Part shown: piece after piece, positions 56,203 to 64,000 of the stretch
Numbering within the stretch: the stretch's first letter is position 1
Layout: each line of letters begins with the position of its first letter
Assembly: GCA_009763385.1 (NCBI GenBank)
Contig: CM019831.1
Coordinates: 15,464,080 to 15,528,079 of the forward strand
Origin: Coix lacryma-jobi var. lacryma-jobi
Taxonomy: Eukaryota; Streptophyta; Magnoliopsida; Poales; Poaceae
Direction of reading: 5' to 3'
DNA length: 64,000 bases
The notes under the pieces: model-generated
Told to the model about the DNA's origin: nothing
The model's input: only the letters and a program-made list of their open reading frames with translations
Databases searched by the model: none
Translations under genes and position numbers: made by a program

Positions 56203-56663
56203 TTTGCCGAGTGCATGTGGCTTTGCCGAGTGCCAAATTTCGGGCACTAGGCAAAGAGCCTCTTTGCCGAGTGCCGGCCACGTGGCACTCGGCAAAGCGC
56301 AGACACAAGGCAAAGCATGTTTTGCCGAGTGCCACGTGGCCGGCACTCGGCAAAGAGCCCCTCTTTGCCGAGTGCCAGCCACGTGGCACTCGGCAAAGCA
56401 TGTGGCCCCGAATTGTGCCACGTGGGCAGTTCTTTGCCGAGTGCCACGTGGCTGGCACTCGGCAAAGAGGTGCCTTTGCCGAGTGCCGGCCACGTGGCAC
56501 TCGGCAAAGAATGTGGCCCCGAACTGTGCCACGTGGGCGGTTCTTTGCCGAGTGCCACGTGGCTGGCACTCGGCAAAGAGGTGTCGTTGCCGAGTGCCAG
56601 CCACGTGGCACTCGGCAAAGAGATCTTTGCCTAGTGTTTTTTTTCTGACACTCGGCAAAGCCA
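56203..56663. repeat. Palindromic subterminal array, TTTGCCGAGTGCC
   Basis: I count nine TGCCGAGTGC copies in forward orientation and seven exact GCACTCGGCA copies in reverse, plus one ACACTCGGCA. Most alternate as forward-reverse pairs around a GGCCACGTGG-type centre, so nearly every pair is a perfect hairpin. Such motifs are the transposase-binding repeats in CACTA elements. Frames through here encode only repeat artefacts. Confidence 0.93.
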
Positions 56664-56924
56664 GTTTTTAAATTACATTTTGAAGCAGTAAATTAATCCA
56701 AATGAAAAAGTTTTTAACTACAAAGTTGGTTAACTTATCAAGATGAACAATTTTTGTTTTGGTGATTTTTTTATTTGACAAACTTAAAATAAATTCGTTC
56801 ACAAATCTTATATATCTCTCCGGTAGTTTATAAAACTACAAGAGTGATATATAATGTTTATGAATAATATTAGAACCACAATGTCGGATGCACAAATAGT
56901 CAAACAACCAAAATAAACTTTGTA

Positions 56925-57290
56925 GATCTTGACAAGTTATGAAAGTTTGTAGTTGATAACTTTTTAATTTGAAGTCATCTAGTTATGCAAAACTGCGTCG
57001 AATTTGAAAATTTTAAAATTCAAATTTTTCAAAATACCTCAGATGGAGAAATGACCAAAATGAAAGTTGTAGATCTCGAAAAGTTATGAAACTTTGGTGT
57101 TGACAACTTTTTGATTTGAAATCATCTTGTCAACGAAAACTACGTTTCAAATTGTAAAATTTGAAATTCAAATTTTTATAAACGACCTCGGATGGAAAAA
57201 CTACCAAAATAAAAGTTGTAGATCTTGAAAAGTTAGAAAACTTTGTAGTTTACAATTTTTTGATTTGAATTCGTTTAGGGCCTCAAATAA
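56925..57290 (+). repeat. Three ~130-bp tandem units inside CACTA
   Basis: Each unit contains a TGTAGATCT(T/C)GA(A/C)AAGTTA core, a variable ACTTTG..TTGA/TTTA-CAACTTTTT part, and an AAATTCAAATTTTT tail followed by a GACCTCGGATGG or ACCTCAGATGG link. Cores lie at about 56932, 57069 and 57217. The units are degenerate. Confidence 0.78.
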
Positions 57291-57349
57291 GCAAGTTACA
57301 CATGGTTTAGTATAATATATGGGTAATCGAAACGGAGATGGAATGTATA

Positions 57350-57419
57350 TGAGTGTGTAGTGCAGTGGTAGAGGAGGCTCCGCGCGAACGAGAGGTCGTG
57401 AGTTCGAATCCTGCTGACT
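57350..57419 (+). ncRNA. tRNA-like segment inside CACTA
   Basis: The sequence has an A-box-like TAGTGCAGTGGTAGAGG and a B-box GAGTTCGAATCC at near-normal tRNA spacing. This resembles a tRNA gene or tRNA-derived SINE head. The first stem does not pair well and no CCA-adjacent acceptor is clear, so I do not call a functional tRNA. RNA polymerase III could still recognise the two boxes. Confidence 0.5.
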
Positions 57420-57480
57420 GCGTGAGAGAAGAATCCTGCTGACTGCGTGAGAGAAGAATCCTGCTGACTGCGTGAGAGAA
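57406..57480 (+). repeat. Three exact 25-bp repeats
   Basis: The unit starts GAATCCTGCTGACTGCGTG and is repeated three times without change (57406, 57431, 57456). The first copy begins within the B-box of the tRNA-like segment. Perfect identity points to a recent expansion. Confidence 0.97.
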
Positions 57481-57768
57481 AATTGCGTGAAAAATAGTAG
57501 AACTTGCGATTTCGAGGGCGACAAGTGGGCGCTGCCCAGTGGGCCTCTCCTCCAATTAAATAAAAAAAATTTCCTATTTTTTCGGGGTTTTTTTATTTTT
57601 TTCTTTGCCGAGTGCCAAATATGTCAGCACTCGGCAAAGAGTCTTTTGCACTCGGCGAAGGCTTCGCCGAGTGCCGCACTCGGCGAAGGGCACTCGGCGA
57701 AGAATTTCACGGCAAAGGGTTCTTTGCCGAGTGCCAAATATCGGGCACGCGATTCTGCTGTAGTGTCT

Positions 57769-58546
57769 TTTGGCCGTATGTTTTTTACATTCTATAGCTG
57801 TTTTGTGATGATTTTGATTCGAAGTTCTTCGTTCGAAGGTCTTTTCCAATGTCATTTTATATTGCTGGCATATACCTGGATATTGTTGTGCTAACAATCA
57901 AAATTGGCACGGATGTGCTTTTTTGGACAAAACATGCATGGCAGTTTTGGTGCAAACCTCAAAGGTCGGAGTTCTATGTCATGTTACTGTGGAATTCTCC
58001 AGAAAGGGTCCGAGACCTCCATTGTTTCATATGTCCAGAACAGTTCGAGAGGATTTGATTAGTTTTTGACACGGCTGTGCTTTTCTGAGCAAAACCGGCT
58101 ACGGGAACGAACAGAACTACCCAAACGAGGGAAACAGCACGCGTGGTCGTGGTGTTGTCGAGTTCCAGGGTGGATGGGCTGTCCATCACGGGGCCGACAT
58201 TGACAGCGAGGCCCAAGACCAAAGAGCAAACACATGTTGTCAAAAAAAAAAAAAAAGAGCAAACACAAAGGCTATGAAACTCTCCTGCTTTCTGCTGGGC
58301 CCTCACGCGAGTTTAAGCAACCGAAAGGCAAATTGGTGGGCTCGCGTGATCCGTCACGAGGAAAATCAAGCAGGGGTTTCTCAAAAAAAAAAGGAAAATC
58401 AAACTGGGGACGATGAAATGTTTGCCCGACCCAATAGAGTCATTTATAAACGCTGACAAAAGGCCTTTGTCAGGATTAAGAGAGCTCTGAGAACCAGACA
58501 GAACGTGAATGCAAATTTGAACCCACACGGCATTTCCTTCGACAAG
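57769..58546 (+). other. Unclassified sequence between CACTA and the inverted repeat
   Basis: This low-copy-looking sequence has A-runs at about 58240-58255 and 58385-58394. I find no coding frame with known motifs and no element termini. Confidence 0.4.
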
Positions 58547-58918
58547 CAAGCTCTTAAACAAAATTAATTTTCGACTTTCTGCAATGCTGCCAAGTGACGC
58601 ATGGATCGCACTTCGGTATCTTAGCCTTACTAACACCTCACTCGCTAAGAAAAAGAATAAATAATCCTAAAAAATCTTAATTTTTTTCGAGCAATTTCTA
58701 CAGATCCTAAAGCAGAAATTAAGGCATACTGTTTATTTGGTAGATCTAATCGCCGTGACCAACATTAGCTCAATCCTCGTGGTCGGATATTCCTTCTTCA
58801 CACACACAAAGTTACTCTATAATCACGCACTTTCTTCCCACCTGATTGACAGATCTTCCAATCCAATAAAAAAAACATACTGTTGAAAACAATTTTTCTT
58901 ATTAAAATAAGAAAACTT
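58547..58918 (+). repeat. Left arm of long inverted repeat flanking the NLR relic
   Basis: This arm is the reverse complement, at roughly 80 percent identity by eye, of 61520-61882. Shared segments include AAACAAAATTAATTTT at the outer edge, TTAGCCTTACTAACACCTC, TTTGGTAGATCTAATCGCCGTG, AGCTCAATCCTCGT and CTGATTGACAG. The last shared segment is a TTCTTA(T/C)TAAAATAAGAAAA stretch at the inner edge. Confidence 0.85.
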
Positions 58919-58968
58919 TTTATCTTTGGGTGGAAGGGGGCGTGACCAGAGATTTTAAAAATATGTGA

Positions 58969-60524
58969 ATCCCAACACTGAGCATCATGCAGCCAGTACT
59001 ACTGGAGGCAGGCAAGGTGATTAGGTACCAAGTCAATGGTTTCTTCCGTGAGTACATCATGACACGGCCAGTGGAAGAGACCATTTTCTTTCGAGTGGAA
59101 GTCTCTACACTAGAGAATCAGGGGCAAGGCCGCCTGACCACACAGAAGGCATAGGGCAGCACTTAGCCATTGGGAGCACATGGGATGAACACCAGATTTT
59201 GTTCGAGAGTTTGGACTTCTCACGGCTACGGTCGCTGACGGTGTTTAAAGTGTTTTATTCATTCTACGTCTCAAACAGGATGAGGGTGCTTCGGGTGCTG
59301 AATCTAGAGAATGCAAGGGATGTAATTGATGGTGACTTCGAGCAGATTGGGAAGCTGCCATCTTGTCTCAAGTTCCTCTCACTACGAGGACAGAGTCGAA
59401 TCACTCGTCTGCCCGACTCCGTGGGTGAGCTGTTGTAACTGCAAACTCTGGACATCGGAGGCACCTTATTGATCCTCACGCTGCCACCATTCATCACCAA
59501 GCTAAGGAAGCTGCAGTACATTCTTGCAGGTACCACAGTTGCATGGTCATCTGATGATGCAGAGGAGGAGGGATCGACGTCGACGCCAGCATCAAGGTGG
59601 CGCAGCACTCTGGCGTCCTGCTTGCCCAACAAGTCCCTGCTCAGACGTGGTGCCAGTGGGGCTGTTGAGGCGCCTAGAGGGATTCACAGACTGGAAGCCT
59701 TGCAAACGCTGGGTGCCGTCTGTGTAAATACTGCAGGCGGAGATCGCATTCTGGATGAGATCTTTTCACTTTCCCAGTTGAAGAAACTACAAGTCTCTGG
59801 CATCAACCGGAAGAACGCAGGATGGTCTCTTGCCTTCTCATTAGCTAGCCAGACTCATATGGAATCCTTGTCACTGCAGTTCGAGAGGAACAACCATTTC
59901 GTTGATTGGAAACATCTCTTCATTCCCACAAGCCTACGGAGCCTAAAGATGTACGGCCATGTAGAGGAGCTGCCACGGCCACGGTATATCAAGGATCATA
60001 ATAATCTAGTGAAGCTGACTTTAGAGATGGTCACACTGTTCACAGCAGAGGACATAGAGGTCCTCGGGAGCATACCAAATCTGCGGACTCTACGCCTCCT
60101 CGTCAACAAGGATCAAGATGGTGAGCTCCAATTCCACGCTACTAAAGTCAACAAGGATCAAGATGGTGACCTCCAATTTCCGGATGCTCAAGTCAACAAG
60201 GATCAAGATGGTGATGAGCTCCAACTTCCGTCTACCGAAAATTTCAGGAAACTCCAGGTCCTTGAGATCGCCTGCAAATCCAAGTTGCATCTAAGGTTTG
60301 GTGAGGGAGCGATGCGGAAACTTGAACATCTCAAGCTCCACTGCCTTGAAGGGTCAGTGGTGCAGTTTTCTGGGCTAGAGCACCCGGCTTCCCTCAAGCA
60401 AGTATGGCTTCTGGGTTCCTTATTTGACAACGCACTCAAGGAATCATCAGTCCAGCAGCAGCTTGACTCGCATCCGAAGATACCAGCTCCAAAGCTGGAG
60501 GTTCATCAGTCTCGTTCATTCTAG
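58969..60524 (+). pseudogene. NLR resistance-gene fragment: NB-ARC tail and LRR region
   Basis: The sequence reads the C-terminal part of a grass NLR. First comes the winged-helix to LRR linker (YQVNGFFREYIMTRP, VSTLENQGQGRLTTQ). LRRs follow, with SLDFSRLRSLTVF, MRVLRVLNLENA, LKFLSLRGQSRITRLPDSVG and LQTLDIGG, then further LRRs to FSGLEHPASLKQVWL. It ends at TAG 60522-60524. Coiled-coil and nucleotide-binding domains are missing. One base is lost near 59151 (before GQHLAIGSTWDE), and TAA at 59436-59438 replaces a Gln codon (LL*LQTLDI). After that stop an open frame of 351 codons (59469-60524) remains. LRRs of NLRs sense pathogen effectors or modified host proteins; this piece could not signal. 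It lies between two inverted-repeat arms. Confidence 0.83.
60103..60234 (+). repeat. Three ~42-bp repeats within the LRR coding region
   Basis: GTCAACAAGGATCAAGATGG occurs three times, encoding VNKDQDG(E/D)LQF-type units. The third unit has an extra GAT codon. All keep the reading frame. They expand the loop between two LRRs. Confidence 0.92.
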
Positions 60525-60717
60525 GGGTCGAGATCTCCACTTGCTGTCGTGTCTCATGCATTGCTTCCAGTTCCTGCACCGCAGCCACACTACTAGTGCA
60601 TGACAGTCATTCCCCTTAATTATCCTTTCTTCTTCTTCTTTGCCCTCTTCTGCTGTCTTAATTGTACTCTTCTGATAGTGAGCCCCAACTGTTGTGTATA
60701 TATTATATTATGTGTAT

Positions 60718-60723
60718 AATAAA
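60718..60723 (+). terminator. Poly(A) signal downstream of the NLR relic
   Basis: AATAAA lies about 195 bp after the stop, in a T/A-rich context with TATATATTATATTATG upstream. This suggests the fragment includes a genuine 3' untranslated region. Confidence 0.5.
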
Positions 60724-61065
60724 GGCTCCCGTGTTGAATGTGGACAGAAACCTCTGTTAAATTTTGATGTATTGGCCTTTGTGTGGTTGCGCCCTGTGCT
60801 CGCATTTGCTCTTAGAATCCCTGCCTTGAGCTTGAGGCTGAAGCAGAGGGAGCTTGAGTGCAAGTGTCATTGGCTTGCCAGACAACACCTTCTCTCGTGG
60901 CCAACCTCATTATTCAACCATCGCTTTCCATGCATGGCATGTACACATCACCGTCTCAGCCCCCGAACGGTTCCAACTTGGGGCCGGATCCCATCCAGGA
61001 TTTATTTTTGGGTGAACTTTGATCCACCCCAATCCATGCATATTTATTATAGTTGATAACTTTTA
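60724..61065 (+). other. Sequence between NLR 3' end and Stowaway 2
   Basis: I see no supported gene here. A frame at 60694-61056 lacks recognisable motifs. Confidence 0.4.
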
Positions 61066-61326
61066 CTCCCTCCGTTCCAAATTATAAGTCATTCCAAGAA
61101 TCTTGGAGAGTCAAAGTTTTTCAACTTTGACCAAAGCTATAGAGAAAAGCATAAAGATTTATGACATCAAATATGTATATTATGAAAATATAACTAATGA
61201 AGAATTTAATGATACTTAGTTGGTATCATATAGATGTTATTATCTTGTTATAAAATTTTGGTCAAAGTTGAAAAACTTTGACTCTCCAAGATTCTTGGAA
61301 TGACTTATCATTTGGAACGGAGGGAG
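61066..61326. mobile_element. Stowaway MITE copy 2
   Basis: CTCCCTCCGTTCCAAATTATAAG and CATTTGGAACGGAGGGAG are the termini, with TA at 61064-61065 and 61327-61328. It is 261 bp. Long inner arms (TTCCAAGAATCTTGGAGAG and CTCTCCAAGATTCTTGGAA) make it a strong foldback. It is better preserved than copy 1. It inserted inside the inverted-repeat-bounded NLR segment. Confidence 0.96.
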
Positions 61327-61519
61327 TATTATTTACTGAAGATTATTTGATGGCCTAAATATCCATTACCAGGTTTGACAATTTTTTGAAAAAAAAATGT
61401 ATTTTTGATATTTTTATTTCTATGTGCGGGCCTTCCTAGTAAAGGTGCCTTTGCAAAGGATTTATATGATCGAGCACCTATGAAGCCCACATATACAAAT
61501 CAGTTTCAACCAAATGATA

Positions 61520-61882
61520 TATTTTTTTTCTTATTTTAGTAAGAAAATTATTTTTGACTTTAGCTATTTCCCATTTGATTGGAAGACCTGTCAATCAGGT
61601 TCGAAGAAAGTGTGTAATTATAGAGTAGAACTGTGCGTGTGATGAAGGAAATGTCCAACAACGAGGATTGAGCTAATGCTGGTCACACGGCGATTAGATC
61701 TACCAAATAATAAACAGTATGATTTGATTTTCTACTTTACGATTGGTAGGAATTGGTCCGAAAATGAAGCTTTTTTAAGAATTTATTCTCTTTTTCTTAG
61801 AGAGCGAGGTGTTAGTAAGGCTAAGTATAAGATATCAAAGCATGCATCACTTGGCAACATTGGACAAAGTCCAAAATTAATT
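61520..61882 (-). repeat. Right arm of long inverted repeat
   Basis: Read on the minus strand this matches 58547-58918, from the outer AAACAAAATTAATTTTGGAC to the inner ACTAAAATAAGAAAA. The spacer between the arms is about 2.6 kb and contains the NLR fragment and Stowaway 2. Confidence 0.85.
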
Positions 61883-62100
61883 TTGTTTTCAGAGGTTGGA
61901 GAGGATGATATGATATGTGGATTGGGCCCTACGAAGCGCGTTGAGCAGGTCCAACCATAGCCCATAGGGTCGTCAAACCAAACCAAAAAATTGAATCAAA
62001 TGCGATATTGAATTTCACATTCATTTATCTATGATTGCTTCTGCATCTTTCTAGCCTAGTTGTCTTCTGCATCGTAGACGTTGGATGAAGCCCAAAACAG
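61883..62100 (+). other. Spacer before SIRE-type LTR
   Basis: Nothing recognisable. Confidence 0.4.
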
Positions 62101-63288
62101 AGTTGGACTAGAATACCCCTAGGGTTAGCTAGTTTTCTCTTGTATCTAGGGGTAGAAGGGGACTATATAATGTATTAGGACTATAAATAAGGATGGCAGC
62201 CCCTGCATCCTATCTATCCAAGTAGCAGTCATTTTCATTTGCACACTCTACATTTCCTCTGTTAGGGTTTCTTCCTCTAGCTGCTTGTGATCCGCAGAGA
62301 CGACAATTCCTCTGTGTATTTTGGGATTTCACGAAAAGAGACCGTAATCCCTTTGTCTCCTCGTGGGGACGAGTTTCAGCTGAATGAGAGATCGAATTCG
62401 CATTTTGCAACTTGTTCTTCACGTTCTTCTCTTTTCCCCTTTGGAGATTTTGCTCGTTCTTCCAATCCGAGGTATGGTTTTCGATTCCGCTTAAACTATC
62501 TTGTGCTAGGACGTGACTGCCATCTTTCTATCAAAGGATTTTCACCGAAACCTCACGAGCACATATATTTGGCTGAAATCGTTTTCGTTCTTCTTTTCTT
62601 TCCCTTCTTGGGTGATCTTTTGATATCTATTGATTGAGTTGGTTTGGAGTGATGATTTCTTAGGATTAGCTCCCCAACATGTGTAAGATCACTTGAGAGA
62701 AGTTTAGTTGCAATCACGTTCGATTTGGTTGAGATTGAATCGATTTTGGTCTTGTCCTGAGTAGTTTTTGCTCTTTTTGTTCATTGGCGGACTGTCCGGC
62801 CCCTAGTGGCAGACTGTCCGACCATCGGGCTTCGGCCAGACCAGAACTGCGCGGCTCGGCACTGTTCTCGGTCAAGTGACCGACGGACAGTCCGGGATCA
62901 GGTCACGGACAGCCCGGGCCTGGGACAAAACTATTTCTGAATAGTTGGGTTTTGCAGTTTTTGTCTGCGAACGGTTCGGCCCCCCAGGCGTGGACAGTTT
63001 GGCACTCAGCGGCGGACAGTCCGTGGTCAGAGCCCGGATAGTCCGGCATCCTGCTGAAAGTGCAGTTTTGCCTCGTTCGTTTGGTGCTTGCTCGTGGACT
63101 TTCTCCGGCAGTTCCGTTGTACCTTTAGGACATCTCCTAAGGTATCCACCCTCTTGTTGGGTCATGAACTAGCCGCTCTTTCGCGTCTTTGCTTTTGAGT
63201 GACTTTCTGGGACAGAGACCATCGATTTCTCGAGAAGAAATTTGGGGCTCCCATTCACCCTCCTTTGATCGCCAATTACGGTCATTCG
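62101..63288 (+). mobile_element. Second SIRE-type Copia LTR, termini eroded
   Basis: It matches the Copia2 LTR at AGTTGGACTAGAAT(G/A)CCCCTAGGG, the TATA box CTATAAATAAGG (about 62181), CGCAGAGACG(G)CAA and TCTGTGTATTTTG, and CTCCCATTCACCCTCC near 63248. The expected first bases TGATAG are replaced by AACAG, and the end reads GGTCATTCGA instead of GGTCCTTCA. No PBS or gag follows, so it is a solo or truncated LTR. Where Copia2 has GACCGGACGC motifs this copy has GGACAGTCCGG motifs. Confidence 0.78.
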
Positions 63289-63662
63289 AAACAAGCTTTC
63301 TCTCTCCATGAATCTAGATCTAGATCTAGCTAGGGGGGTCAAAAGTGAGGAAAAGAGAGAGGAAAGAGAATTGGGAGCCTTTATATACATCTTATGGTGT
63401 CCTCCTCCAAATCAAAGAACTAAACCTCAATTCAATGGTTTAGTAAAATTTTTGGGCAAAGCCTCTCCCCCACGATTTTGGAATAGAGAAGCCGATGGGA
63501 AAGAAGAGAGGAGGTTTACTCATATTTATTTACCAATTTACCGGAGTGGACAACCTAACAAGCCCGCTGCGGTAAATCTGCATTTACCGCAGTGGGTAAC
63601 CTAACACGTCCGTGAGCTCCTTAGGAAGCCCACTGCAAATAGATTAGTACAGAGGGGGCGGT
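63289..63662 (+). other. Spacer with palindrome and direct repeat
   Basis: It contains a GATCTAGATCTAGATCTAG run (about 63311-63330). A ~31-bp direct repeat TTTACCG(G/C)AGTGG..AACCTAACA starts near 63538 and 63580. A palindrome, GCTGCGGTAAAT-ctgc-ATTTACCGCAGT, lies near 63566-63593. No gene is seen. Confidence 0.55.
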
Positions 63663-64000
63663 CACTACTGGAGAACGGGCCTTTAGCCCCGGGCATGGAG
63701 CCGGGGCTAAGGAATCGGGACTAAAGGCCCGACCTTTAGCCCCGGTTCCCGGCCCCGGGGCTAAAGGGGGACCTTTAGCCCCGGTTGGTAATACCAACCG
63801 GGACTAAAGAGGGGACCTTTAGCCCCGGTTGGTAATACCAACCGGGACTAAAGACTGGCCTCTTTAGTCCCGGTTGGTATTACCAACCGGGGCTAAAGAC
63901 CTTTTTTCTTTTTTCTTTTTCTTTTCTTTTTTCTTTTCAATTGGCTATTGTTTTTAGTTTTTCAATTACATTAGGTTTTCTAATACATTTTCTTCGATGC
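63663..64000 (+). mobile_element. CACTA-like element, left end, continues beyond window
   Basis: It starts CACTACTGGAGAACGGGCC, then has an array of CTTTAGCCCCGG / CCGGGGCTAAAG motifs, partly as complete palindromes around GTTGGTAATACCAAC. A pyrimidine-rich tract follows. This is typical of the terminal region of a grass CACTA family. The other end is outside the window. Confidence 0.75.

Larger units (their letters stand above)
56184..57765. mobile_element. Complete non-autonomous CACTA element
   Basis: Ends are CACTACGGGAAAATC (left) and CACTACAGCAGAATC (right end, minus strand), with the 3-bp TSD TCT at 56181-56183 and 57766-57768. It is 1582 bp long. It has no transposase frame. It holds a dense subterminal array, three ~130-bp repeats, a tRNA-like segment and a 25-bp triplication, each listed separately. 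The right subterminal part (57602-57745) repeats the TTTGCCGAGTGCC motif. It would need an En/Spm-type transposase in trans. Confidence 0.95.

Noticed and set aside
56159..56671. Several long frames on both strands with repeated CRVPATWHSAK-like units
   Set aside because: These are translations of the CACTA subterminal array, open in all frames because of the repeat.
57350..57419. Functional tRNA gene
   Set aside because: A and B boxes are present but the acceptor stem does not pair convincingly and the 3' part runs into a 25-bp repeat. It is kept only as a tRNA-like segment.
60694..61056. 120-codon frame downstream of the NLR relic
   Set aside because: It begins before the poly(A) signal, has no domain and runs up to the Stowaway border; most likely chance.
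62101..63288. 3' LTR partner of Copia2 (47790-49042)
   Set aside because: Same family, but the inner halves differ strongly and no Copia2 internal sequence adjoins it. Two separate insertions fit better.

Overview
The window is repeat-dense nuclear DNA from a grass, most likely a panicoid such as sorghum, sugarcane or Miscanthus. The clues are the Athila, Tat and SIRE-type retrotransposons, CACTA elements with the TTTGCCGAGTGCC motif, Stowaway miniature elements, and an NLR-type leucine-rich-repeat gene relic. I see no intact host gene. There are no rRNA genes, CRISPR arrays or bacterial signals. The species cannot be fixed from sequence alone.

Positions 1-47,040 form one nest of LTR retrotransposons, which I resolved from termini and 5-bp target-site duplications (TSDs). 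The outermost unit is a dead Copia element (Copia1: 7818-8120, then 45288-47040, with its 5' part left of the window). Two things sit inside it. The first is the 3' end of an Athila-type element A (3399-7817), itself split by Tat-type element T0 (1-3398). The second is Tat-type element T1 (8121-45287, TSD GTGCT). T1 holds Athila-like element D (10170-~22658), which carries the gag-only element S (16745-22589, TSD CTATG). T1 also holds minus-strand Athila-like element C (24187-43409, TSD AAGGT). C holds solo LTR D2 (30418-31893, TSD CGGAG) and solo LTR B (32692-42282, TSD GTTAT). B in turn was hit by element E3 (33584-41461, TSD AACAC). The deepest chain is Copia1 > T1 > C > B > E3.

The right part (47,041-64,000) is a mosaic. 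It holds a GC-rich spacer, the 5' end of a SIRE-type Copia element (LTR, PBS, gag), a 3-kb Tekay/Del-type LTR, a CACTA 3' end, two Stowaway copies of one family, and a promoter-like stretch followed by tandem repeats. It continues with a complete 1.58-kb non-autonomous CACTA element (TSD TCT), an NLR LRR pseudogene bracketed by ~365-bp inverted repeats, a second SIRE-type LTR, and the start of another CACTA-like element at the window edge.

None of the three large Athila-like elements with gag (C, D, E3) carries reverse transcriptase or integrase. E3 and C nevertheless have two LTRs and TSDs, so they must have moved with enzymes supplied in trans. Two Tat elements carry genes on the antisense strand, and both look spliced. 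The most unusual pattern is at the LTR/primer-binding-site junction. In A, C, B, D and E3 the LTR ends contain copies of the LTR-end-plus-PBS module, in E3 as an exact 72-bp ladder. This suggests that choice among tandem PBSs has moved the LTR boundary.
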